Positions 38,023 to 45,867 of a DNA stretch of 64,000 bases are shown here, one piece after another. The translations under genes were made by a program, and so were the position numbers. A model generated the notes under the pieces. That model did no database searches, was not told the DNA's origin, and worked only from the letters and a program-made list of their open reading frames with translations. The DNA is from CAWJLS01 sp963843755 (GTDB lineage: Bacteria > Acidobacteriota > Thermoanaerobaculia > Multivoradales > DATKCC01). The DNA is taken from NCBI GenBank assembly GCA_963843755.1, contig CAWJLS010000002.1, forward strand, positions 310,001 to 374,000. Reading direction: 5' to 3'. Numbering within the stretch: the first letter of the stretch is position 1; each line of letters starts with the position of its first letter.

Positions 38023-41000
38023 TCATTCCGTGGAGTCGGAGGTACCCTTCGAGGAGCTGACGCGAGCCGTCCGGCGAGCAGTCCCCTTCTTTGTCAGCTC
38101 TTCGAGAATTGCCTCGGCTGGTTTCCTGACCTCTGGGGCGACACGGCGAAGATAGTCCGGATTGTCCTGAGCCAGGGACTCGAGGGCCTCTCTCAAGGGG
38201 CGCCACCGTTCTCCGAGATTCATTGAATCGAGGAGGGCAATCGCCTGCTGGATTCGCTGTGCGGCCACAGCTTCGCTGAAAAACGAGAGGATCTCGGGCC
38301 AGTTCGGGGCAGGTGCTGGCTCTGTCCGACCCTCCAGGGAGTACCTCATCGCTTCCTCTGCGATCGACCAGCTTCCCCGACGGGCAAGAATCGTGGCAAG
38401 AGTCTGCGCCATGGATGGGATGATTCTCTCCGATAGATCCGCTTGCGACGCAGGCTGCGCCGCCTCCGCGATGTCTCCTCGATCTGGGAGCGTCATCCTC
38501 CCTGCGCTGTTCTTCGAAAGTGTGCTCTCCGAGGACTCTTCGATCGCCTCGCTGACGGTGTCGTCGTTTCGTCGCGGTGGGCCTTGATGGCGTAGAAGGA
38601 TTTCGAGGAATGTCCTCGGCCAGTTGTTTTCTGGATCTCGTTCGGTCGCCCCTTGCAGAGTCCGCTTCGCCTCTTCGTGTCGGCCCTGCTGCATGAGGAA
38701 GATCGCCAAGTCGATCGAGACCAGTGGATCGGATGGGTGCACTTGAACCATGTCGCGGAGAGTCTGCTCTGCTTCGTCGATCCGGCCCTGCCGCTCCAAG
38801 AGGTCTGCAAGCTCGCGGCGATGCTGGGTGCTGGCCGGATTGAGCTCGATCACCTTGCGCAGGGCCTGCTCTAGCTCACGTTCCTTCCGGCGGTACCGCA
38901 AGATGCTCGCGAGGCTTTCCCAGGCGGCATTGTTGCTCGCATCGATCTCGACTGCCCTGCGGACAGCCTGCTCCGCTTCGTCCGCTCGTTCAAATTCCGT
39001 GCACAGAGTGAGTCCGAAACCGATGAGAATGCCGCTTGCCTCAGAGGGCAAGCGAGCGATCTGGTCGATCGCCCATTCGAGGCGGTCTCGTGCCGCGGTC
39101 TTTCCGATGAGTAGGAGCCAAACCAGCCAGGGCAAGAGGAGCGTGGCTTCCGGGAGAGCACTCTCAAGAGTCGCCATGGATTCCTCGCTCCGACCGGAAG
39201 GCTCAAGAGCTCGAACCGTAACGGCGCGAGCCGCTGCTGCAATGGCCACGAGGCCGTGTAGGTTGTCAATCTGCTCGGCGACTCTTGCTCCCTCAAGGTC
39301 ATCGAGCGCTGTCATGTGTTCCCTTTCCAGCGCCTTCAGAAGAGCTTCCCTGTAGTGAAGGGGCTCGACGCTACCAAGTAACCGCTCTGTTGTGTTTGCA
39401 AACATTCTCGCCAGCTCCTCGACCTTTGCCGTAGGGGCGTCCAGAAGAAGCCTGACGCAGTCCTCCTTCCAATCCAGCGGTACCGGTGCGCGAAGCAGCT
39501 TCTCCGCGCGTTGTCGGTCGAGCAACCCACCACTGCTCTGACACAACTCGTAGACGCGTTCTCGCAATGCCCCGAAGCGTTCGAGGTACTCCGCTCTGGT
39601 GCGGAATTCGGTGTCTTTCGTCTCGAGGTCCACTAGTTCGGAAAGATGTCGCCGAAGATCCTTCTGGCTTGCAAGCATCTGTAGGGCGCTGTGTTCGAGG
39701 GTTCGCCGTGAGGACTCGTCATCGGATGCTGCCGCCAGGGCGAAGAGGAACTCGGCGTCTTGAAGCCGATCGCGGGGGGCGAGGCTCGACGCGATCTCGA
39801 AGAGGTGTCGTGCCTGCTGGCGGAGTTCCTCCTGGTCGTAAAACATCCGGAGGAACTCGACGAGCCAGACCAGTCGCCGCCTGACCCGCCGGCTGGCACG
39901 CATCAGGTACCAGATGTTGAAGAACCGTTCGGCGATCTGGAACCCGGTCTTGGTCGCCGGTTCGTACGGCACTTTTTCGACGATTCCCATCTGGGTCAAC
40001 CGGTTGAGCTGCGCCGAGACGGCGTTCACCTTGAGCCGGAGGCCTTTGGCGAGCTCGCCCGCGGGGGTCGGGTCCCAGCGGAGGGCCAGGGCGTCGACGA
40101 TCTGCTGCGCCTGGGCCGGGAGCGCCTCGAAGCGGGCTTTGTAGAGGGGTGTGCATTGATCGAGGAGTCGTTCCAGGTCGGTTCGTACGTTTCCGTCAGG
40201 CCCCTGCGTGAAGATGTTGAAAAGCAAGGCCAAGGTCCGCGGGTTTCCGCCGGTCAGCGTGTGGAGGGTTCGGACGCGGCCGGTCTCATGCTCGATGAGC
40301 TTTGCGACGTCCTCGCGGCCTTCGAGCGTCGCGTACTGGCGGAGAAGGTTGCGGGTTTCATCGATGGACAGCCCGGAGAGATTGTGGATTCGGAAGAAGT
40401 CGTAGAAGGCCTTGTCGTACTGGTACGTGGACTCGATCGTCGCGGCGCTGGCACCGAGGAACGTGACAGCAGGTTGGGAGGAAAGAGCCTCGCGGAGAGA
40501 CCATTCCTGGTCGCCGATCCGGTCGAGCACGAGATCGGCGTTGTCTACCAGCAGCAGGAAGCGCCGGTGGAGCTTCTGGGCCGTTCCAATGAGCTCGTCG
40601 AGGGCGCGACGGGCCCGTTCGTCCTCGGGCAGGTGGTTGAAGGCGTCCACCGCGCGGTCGAGGCGTTCGGTGCTGCCACCATGTCCGAGGCGGTCGAGCG
40701 TGTCCGAGAGGGCGTCGAGGCAGTTCAACCAGAAGTCGGACAGTCCGGCCACGTTGTACTGCTCTTCCGGGAACGAGAGGGCGAGCCAGGTCTCTCTGAG
40801 GTCAGGATCGTCCTCGACTGCAAATTGGAGCCGCCGCAAGAGCATGGTCTTTCCCATGCCTCTCTGCCCCACGACCAAGTGGTGCTGGGCCGACTCGCCG
40901 TCGGGCGTGGATCGGAGGTCCGCCAGCAACTCGTCGAGGAGGGCCTGGCGTGCGCTGAAGAGGCCGAGGAGTTCCTCTTTGCTCAGGAGGTGAGGGTTGT

Positions 41001-41040
41001 AGAGGGCGGGTCCGTTCAAGGGAAGGTCGAGGTCACTCAT
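38023..41040 (-). CDS. Large AAA/STAND-type ATPase with TPR-like C-terminus
   Basis: A 1005-residue cytoplasmic ATPase. The N-terminal P-loop has Walker A 'GQRGMGKT' near residues 59-66 and Walker B 'RFLLLVDNADLVL' near 160-172. It is followed by an arginine-finger/sensor region and a winged helix ('GELAKGLRLKVNAVSAQLNRLTQMGIV') near 325-355, as in archaeal-type and MNS-clade STAND ATPases. The C-terminal half consists of TPR-like helices ('AEQTLRDMVQVHPSDPLVSIDLA'). Its ATG overlaps the end of the upstream ATPase by four bases. These features suit a sensor or scaffold in a signalling or conflict system; no effector domain can be seen. The DNA is noticeably less GC-rich than flanking genes. 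Confidence 0.85.
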   Translation of the reverse strand: MSDLDLPLNGPALYNPHLLSKEELLGLFSARQALLDELLADLRSTPDGESAQHHLVVGQRGMGKTMLLRRLQFAVEDDPDLRETWLALSFPEEQYNVAGLSDFWLNCLDALSDTLDRLGHGGSTERLDRAVDAFNHLPEDERARRALDELIGTAQKLHRRFLLLVDNADLVLDRIGDQEWSLREALSSQPAVTFLGASAATIESTYQYDKAFYDFFRIHNLSGLSIDETRNLLRQYATLEGREDVAKLIEHETGRVRTLHTLTGGNPRTLALLFNIFTQGPDGNVRTDLERLLDQCTPLYKARFEALPAQAQQIVDALALRWDPTPAGELAKGLRLKVNAVSAQLNRLTQMGIVEKVPYEPATKTGFQIAERFFNIWYLMRASRRVRRRLVWLVEFLRMFYDQEELRQQARHLFEIASSLAPRDRLQDAEFLFALAAASDDESSRRTLEHSALQMLASQKDLRRHLSELVDLETKDTEFRTRAEYLERFGALRERVYELCQSSGGLLDRQRAEKLLRAPVPLDWKEDCVRLLLDAPTAKVEELARMFANTTERLLGSVEPLHYREALLKALEREHMTALDDLEGARVAEQIDNLHGLVAIAAAARAVTVRALEPSGRSEESMATLESALPEATLLLPWLVWLLLIGKTAARDRLEWAIDQIARLPSEASGILIGFGLTLCTEFERADEAEQAVRRAVEIDASNNAAWESLASILRYRRKERELEQALRKVIELNPASTQHRRELADLLERQGRIDEAEQTLRDMVQVHPSDPLVSIDLAIFLMQQGRHEEAKRTLQGATERDPENNWPRTFLEILLRHQGPPRRNDDTVSEAIEESSESTLSKNSAGRMTLPDRGDIAEAAQPASQADLSERIIPSMAQTLATILARRGSWSIAEEAMRYSLEGRTEPAPAPNWPEILSFFSEAVAAQRIQQAIALLDSMNLGERWRPLREALESLAQDNPDYLRRVAPEVRKPAEAILEELTKKGTARRTARVSSSKGTSDSTE

Positions 41041-42227
41041 GGCAGAACCCGTCTGACCCAGAACTCGCGGACGAGCGGTGACCTGAACCGGAGACGATCA
41101 GCGTCCGAGACCAGGTAGCCGTCGCCTTCCAGCACGTCGAGGAGGTAGCGGAGCTTTTCGTTCCGATCGAACGGCTCCTCGACCTGCTCGGAAAGGACTC
41201 CTTGGAGGGTGCTGTGTGTAGCGCCGGTCTCGTCTTTTGCGATGGCAGCCAGTAAAGCGAGGGCGAAGCTCGCATCCGGCTTTCCCAATTCGTCATGGAG
41301 GCGCTGGCGCCAGTAGTCGAAGTAGCTCTTGTGTGCAGGGGAGAGGAGCGCCTCGTAGGACGCGTCCACGGCCTCGATCGACGGCATGCATTCTTCGTCA
41401 CGGCAGTGGCCTCTGAGCTGTCCGAACAGGAGCTGGAGATGGTACGGGATCAGCCAGCCGATCCGCCGGAGCATGTGGCCTCGCACGTCGTCCGACAGGG
41501 GTAACTCATAGGTGCTCCCCAGTTGGCGGAGAAGACCGTCTCCATCGGCCCTGGAGAACGGGCCCAGATGGTAGATGTGGAGATCGTTGATGGTATCTCC
41601 GAGGTTGAGCCGGGCGGTGACGGCGTCCAGCCCGATCGATCCGGCCAGAAGCCAACGCACTCCGCCGTCGAGATCCGACCGTTGTCGGAGGCCACGGAAC
41701 CATTCGAGAAACTCTCGCGCCCGGTCGCCATCTGGTGCGAGGCGGAGGAGTCTGAGCACGAACATCGGAAGCTCGTCGACGAGAAGAAGCCACTGACCGC
41801 TCTAGCGCCCGAGGGCCGCCGTCAATGCTTCTCCAATCGGAGCCCAGTCCGCTTCGCTCGAGTCGAGCTCGAAACCGAACCCTGGTAGGTCGACCCTCTT
41901 GACTCTTCTCAAGACCTTGCCGACGGGGCTCTTCTTCAAGGTGTGCAGTGCACTCATCCCAGCGTCCACCTGCGCAATCGAGGTGAGCAGAAGCTCGATG
42001 AACCGCAACTCGTCCCGGGCGTCGGCCGCGCTGCAGTACACGGCGTGCACTCCTTTGTTCGGGCCGTCAGCGGCGAGCCGACGCATCAACGAGGTCTTGC
42101 CGACTCTCCTGGGCGCCAGCATGAGAACGTGGTCTCTGTGCAAGAAGTCCCATAGCTCTTGCTGTTCATGGGAGCGATCGAAGAAATCCGCGCCCTTGAC
42201 CGGTGAGCCGATGAGGTTCCTGACCAT
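41037..42227 (-). pseudogene. AAA ATPase interrupted by an in-frame TAG
   Basis: One ATPase gene split by TAG at 41802-41804. The upstream part (ATG at 42227, chosen for an AAGAGG site) has Walker A 'APRRVGKTSLM' and stops at '...AALGR'. The next codons in the same frame read SGQW and then the Walker B 'LLLVDELPMFV', and the frame continues to 41037 with a winged-helix-like C-terminus ('VLEGDGYLVSDADRLRF'). Reinitiation at the next ATG (41765) would lose Walker B. Read through, the protein would have about 396 residues. The last codons overlap the start of the large ATPase, so the two formed an operon. It is either decayed or needs suppression of TAG. Confidence 0.85.
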
Positions 42228-42260
42228 GACGTTCATCCTCTTGTCTGTTACAGGGCTATC

Positions 42261-42287
42261 GTGCAACGGATTTGTTGTGCAACAGAT
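42261..42287. promoter_or_regulatory. Direct repeats upstream of the split ATPase
   Basis: GTGCAACGGAT (42261-42271) and GTGCAACAGAT (42277-42287) are near-identical repeats 16 bases apart in the AT-rich gap between the divergent ATPase and GntR genes. Spacing of about one and a half helical turns suits a regulator site. Confidence 0.35.
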
Positions 42288-42384
42288 CTATTGTATGCGC
42301 TCGACCAGGTCTGTCAAGGTTTGGTCTCTCGAGCGACCGGAATTTCAGCCCTCGGAACTTTCGCAGCTTGACCCGCGCACCAAA

Positions 42385-42394
42385 TTGTATACAG
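42385..42394. promoter_or_regulatory. Candidate GntR/FCD operator
   Basis: TTGTATACAG, near-palindromic around TATA, sits two bases before the ATG of the GntR gene and resembles the TNGTNNNACNA type of FCD regulators. A related CTATTGTATGC lies at 42288-42298. Autorepression is likely from position. Confidence 0.45.
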
Positions 42395-42395
42395 T

Positions 42396-43094
42396 ATGCA
42401 GATCGTGCGAGTGATCGAACGAGCCAACCTGGCGGAAGACGTGGTGGTCGCGGTCCGGGACCTGATCCTCGACGGCGAGGTGAGGGACGGGGAGCGGCTG
42501 AACGAGGTCCAACTGGCCGAGCGTCTCGGAGTCAGCCGGACCCCGCTGCGGGAAGCCCTGCAACGGCTGGTCTCCGACGGCTTCGTCGCCCAGATTCCGC
42601 GGCGCGGCTTCTTCGTCCGGTCGTTGACCGCCGGCGAGGCGGAGCAGATCTACCCGATCCGGGCGATCCTCGATCCGGAGGCCCTGGCCCTCGCGGGCCT
42701 GCCGTCCGCGCCGACGATCAAGGCCCTGGAGCGTCTCAACCGGCGGGTCGTCGAGGCCAGCCGCTCCACGGGCTACCCGGAGCCGGTCGATCCCCTCGAG
42801 GTCATCGCCCTCGACGAGGCGTGGCACCGCCAGCTCCTCGGCCACTGTCCGAACCAGGTGCTCCTCGAGCTCATCGAGGGCTTCATGGCCCGGACGCGCC
42901 GCTACGAGGTCGCCTACTTCCGTGAGACGGAACACGTCGAGATCGCCGGCGAGGAACACCGCCGCATCCTGGAGTCGCTCGAGGCGGGCGATCTCGACGC
43001 CGCCTGTCGGAGGTTGCGCCAGAACATGCAATCCGCGGTCGGTCCGATCCTCTCGTGGCTCGGTCGGCGGCATCTCCATGGAGACTCTCGATGA
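42396..43094 (+). CDS. GntR-family transcription regulator, FCD type
   Basis: A 232-residue repressor-type protein. The N-terminal winged helix includes 'EVQLAERLGVSRTPLREALQRLVSDGFV' (about 36-63). The all-helical FCD effector domain follows ('DEAWHRQLLGHCPN' and 'GEEHRRILESLEAGD'). The usual His of the last ligand position ('AxxxLxxH') appears as Asn ('RRLRQNM'), so metal or ligand binding may differ from the typical FCD site. There is no ribosome site before the ATG, which may therefore be leaderless. It overlaps the decayed serine hydrolase gene by four bases, suggesting it once controlled that operon. The regulated ligand is unknown. Confidence 0.88.
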   Translation: MQIVRVIERANLAEDVVVAVRDLILDGEVRDGERLNEVQLAERLGVSRTPLREALQRLVSDGFVAQIPRRGFFVRSLTAGEAEQIYPIRAILDPEALALAGLPSAPTIKALERLNRRVVEASRSTGYPEPVDPLEVIALDEAWHRQLLGHCPNQVLLELIEGFMARTRRYEVAYFRETEHVEIAGEEHRRILESLEAGDLDAACRRLRQNMQSAVGPILSWLGRRHLHGDSR

Positions 43095-44016
43095 ACCGTT
43101 CTTTCCGATCCTCCGGTCTCAACCTCGCCCTCGCGTTCTCTTGCCTCGCCCTGCTCCTCTGTCCGGCCGCCTCGTCGGCCGCGGCCGAGCAGGCCCCGTC
43201 TGCCTCTCCCGCGGCGCCCGCCAGCGATCCGGCTGACCCCGCGGAGGCGCTCCGGGACGCGCTCCACTCGGGCGACCTGGGGGCGATCACCAGCGTCCTG
43301 GTCTCCAAGGACGGCAAGGTGGTGTTCGAGGAGTACCTGGACGGCGACGCGCAGACGCTGCGCAACACCCGGTCGGCGACCAAGACGGTGGTCAGTATCC
43401 TGCTGGGCATCGCCATCGACCGGGGAGCCCTCTCCGGCGTCGACGCCAAGGCGCTCGCCCTCCTCGACCAGAAGCCGAGACAGAACCTCGATCCGCGCAA
43501 GCAGGCGATCACGGTGGAGGATCTGCTCACCATGTCGTCCCTGCTCGAGTGCGACGACTGGAACCAGTTCTCCCGCGGCAACGAGGAGCGCATGTACATC
43601 ATCGAGGACTGGCTCCAGTTCGCCCTCGACCTGCCGATCAAGGGATTTCCCGCCTGGCAACCGAAGCCCGAGGACTCCCCCTACGGCCGCGCGTTCAGCT
43701 ACTGCACGGCGGGGGTGTTCGTGCTCGGCCGGGTGCTGGCCGCGGCCACCGGCGCCTCGGTGGAAGATTTCGCCAGGACGAACCTCTGGCAGCCGCTCGG
43801 CATCGACAAGGCCGAGTGGCAGCGCTCACCGCCTCCGGGCACGCCCGGTCGTTCGCCATGGCGGGCGCGGGCGGCAACCGGATGATCGTCGTCCCCGACC
43901 TCGGCATGGTCGCCGTCGTCACCAGCGAGAACTTCAACCGCCACGACGCCCAGCAGATCACCGACGACCTGATCGACCAGAAGATCGTTCCGCTCGCCGA
44001 GTCCCTGGTGCAGTGA
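43091..44016 (+). pseudogene. Exported serine hydrolase (beta-lactamase/esterase family) with internal deletion and frameshift
   Basis: The gene starts at the ATG 43091, overlapping the GntR stop. It has a signal peptide ('LLLCPAASSAAA'), the SxxK motif 'SATK' near residue 98, and 'FSYCTAG' as the Tyr motif of EstB/class-C-like hydrolases. After 'GIDKAEWQRSP' near 43830 the frame runs out of register. The family continuation ('HARSFAMAGAGGNRMIVVPDL') appears in a second frame directly after, ending at 44016. About 80 residues that usually lie between these two motifs are missing, so deletion plus frame change has inactivated it. The third motif region is present but detached. Confidence 0.82.
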
Positions 44017-44047
44017 CCGGCGCTGACGCTGGTCAGCGAGGACGCCT

Positions 44048-44989
44048 TTACGACTCGCCGGGCGTGCTCACGGCCGCGTGTTCCTTGGCCACCCTCCGGT
44101 CCAGGGCGTCGGCGGCGCCGTCGGCGTAGGCGCGGCAGGCGTCGGGGTCGACGAACGGGTTGGGTCCGGTCTCCTGGCGGCCCGCGAGCTTCTGGTCCAC
44201 GGCGAGGAAGGTTGGATGGGGGGCGAGCAGGATGTCGCACGGAAGCGCCGCGACCGTCTCGATCGAGTGGCGGAAGAGGGCCTCGATCCCCGGATCGGAG
44301 TCGACGGCGGAGAAGTGGAAGCCGGGGGCGGAGACGGCGGTCAGGCTGTCGGCGTAGACCACGTCCAGGCAGCGCCCGTCCTCGCAGGAGCGCCAGCTCC
44401 AGGTGGTCCCGCCGGGGGTGTGGCCCGGGGTGCGGTGGGCGGTGATCTCGAGTGCGCCGAGCCGGACGACGTCGCCGTCCTCGACGGTGCGGACGCGCGC
44501 CACCGCGGGGAAACGGGTGCTCTCCGAGCCGAACCCGACCTGGGGATCGTCGGGGAGGAGGTCGCCCCTCTCCAGCGCGGCGGCGGCGGGGCCGCTCGCG
44601 ACAACCTGGGCGCCGCTCGCCCGCGCCAGGGCGGCGATTCCGCCGGCGTGGTCGAAGTGGGCGTGGGAGAGGAGGATGAAGCGCACGTCGTCCAGGCGGA
44701 AGCCCAGGGTCGTCAGGTTGTCAGCGATCACCGGCGCCGACTGGGGAAGCCCGCCGTCGAGCAGGACCAGTCCGTCGGCGGAGGTGATCAGGATGGAGGA
44801 GAGCCCGGTGGTGCCGACGTAGTAGGTGTTTCCGAACACCCGGAACGGCTGGTGGGGTGCGGCCCAGCCGGCGCAGGCCTCGCACTCGATCGGCGGGTCC
44901 GGCGCCAGGGTCACGGCGGCGGACTGAGTGGACGGAGCCGCTTCCAGGGCGACGAGCAGGGCAACCAGGCAGATCGGGCGTCGTGTCAC
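44048..44989 (-). CDS. Subclass B3 metallo-beta-lactamase-like hydrolase
   Basis: A 313-residue exported zinc hydrolase. The start is a GTG at 44989 overlapping the stop of the upstream gene by four bases. The signal peptide is followed by 'QPFRVFGNTYYVGTTGLSSIL', as in B3 enzymes such as L1 and FEZ-1. All zinc ligands are visible: 'SHAHFDHAGG' (H-x-H-x-D-H), 'PGHTPGG' (third His) and 'APHPTFL' (last His). The W-R-S-C-E element of B3 proteins is also present. Hydrolysis of beta-lactams is therefore plausible, though many environmental members have other or weak activities. It is coupled to an alpha/beta hydrolase gene. The family is secure; the substrate is unproven. Confidence 0.9.
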   Translation of the reverse strand: MTRRPICLVALLVALEAAPSTQSAAVTLAPDPPIECEACAGWAAPHQPFRVFGNTYYVGTTGLSSILITSADGLVLLDGGLPQSAPVIADNLTTLGFRLDDVRFILLSHAHFDHAGGIAALARASGAQVVASGPAAAALERGDLLPDDPQVGFGSESTRFPAVARVRTVEDGDVVRLGALEITAHRTPGHTPGGTTWSWRSCEDGRCLDVVYADSLTAVSAPGFHFSAVDSDPGIEALFRHSIETVAALPCDILLAPHPTFLAVDQKLAGRQETGPNPFVDPDACRAYADGAADALDRRVAKEHAAVSTPGES

Positions 44990-45714
44990 GCCGTGGTCCT
45001 CGCGTGGTGGGTCGGCTGAGTGTCGGCCGATTCGATGCGGGCCGCGACGAACCTCCCGATCGCGGCCCAGGCCTCGTCGGGGGCGATCTGGAGCAGCATG
45101 TGGGGTGCTTCGATCTCCGCCACCTCGGTCTCGGGGCGGACGGCGAGGATGGCGCGGAGCGATCGCCTCCGGACGAGCCCGTCGCGGGTCCCGTGGAGGG
45201 CGAGCACCGGCACGGGCACCCGGGCGAACGCGTCGCGGGCGTCGACCGTGAGGGTCTCTCGGAGACGCTTCGCCATGACCTCGGGCGCCACCTTGCGGTC
45301 GACCGCGCGCACGGTCCGGACGATCTCGGGGGTCGTCCAGCGCCCGGCCAGGCGGCGGCGGACGACGTTGCGCGGCACCGGCCGGCGGAACAGCCACTCC
45401 CACGGCAGGTGGCGGAAGCCGGACCAGTTGGGCGCGCGGACGAAGGTGTTGCACAGGATCAGTCCGGCGAGGCCGGGCGGCGCCTCGGCCGCCAGCCAGA
45501 CGGAGAGCGGCCCGCCGAAGGATTCGCCCAGGAGCAGGAACGGGCCGTCGGCCGGCAGGTGCCGGCGGGCGATCTCCAGGTGCTCGGCATAGTCGAGCTG
45601 CCGGTCCGGTGGGTACGAGACGGTCTCCACCACGAACCCGTCCGGAGCGCTCCGGACGAACGGCTCGAAGAGGTCGGCGGTGCCGTCGAGGCCTGGCAGG
45701 GCGAGGATCTTCAT
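44986..45714 (-). CDS. Cytoplasmic alpha/beta hydrolase
   Basis: A 242-residue serine hydrolase of the small esterase type. It shows the early oxyanion loop 'LPGLDGTADLF', the nucleophile elbow 'LGESFGG' near residue 83-89, the acid in 'LHGTRDGLV' and the His in 'EAPHMLLQ' near 215. There is no signal peptide. It overlaps the B3 metallo-beta-lactamase gene by four bases, so the two are probably translated together. Which substrate links them cannot be told; the enzyme could act on esters or lactones. Its promoter region faces the DinB gene and contains a perfect 13-base inverted repeat. Confidence 0.85.
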   Translation of the reverse strand: MKILALPGLDGTADLFEPFVRSAPDGFVVETVSYPPDRQLDYAEHLEIARRHLPADGPFLLLGESFGGPLSVWLAAEAPPGLAGLILCNTFVRAPNWSGFRHLPWEWLFRRPVPRNVVRRRLAGRWTTPEIVRTVRAVDRKVAPEVMAKRLRETLTVDARDAFARVPVPVLALHGTRDGLVRRRSLRAILAVRPETEVAEIEAPHMLLQIAPDEAWAAIGRFVAARIESADTQPTHHARTTA

Positions 45715-45754
45715 GGGGTCCGATTATCCCCTGGCGAGCGGTCGACGAGGTCGA

Positions 45755-45786
45755 CCCCCTCCTGACACCACGCTGTCAGGAGGGGG
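45755..45786. promoter_or_regulatory. Perfect 13-base inverted repeat in a divergent region
   Basis: CCCCCTCCTGACA (45755-45767) and TGTCAGGAGGGGG (45774-45786) are perfect arms with a six-base loop. They lie between the divergent hydrolase and DinB genes, 40 bases before the hydrolase start. The site could be an operator, for instance for the WYL regulator two genes away, or a hairpin. No T-run follows. Confidence 0.5.
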
Positions 45787-45867
45787 TGGGCAGACTCTCC
45801 TCAGACCTCGGCGGGAGGCGTTCCACCGACCCCGTCGAACCCGATGACCGTGACCGAGGAGAGTCCG

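Noticed and set aside
41037..41765. Separate ATPase gene starting at ATG 41765
   Set aside because: This start lies in the middle of the Walker B motif, and the codons upstream in the same frame complete it. It is the continuation of the gene split by TAG.
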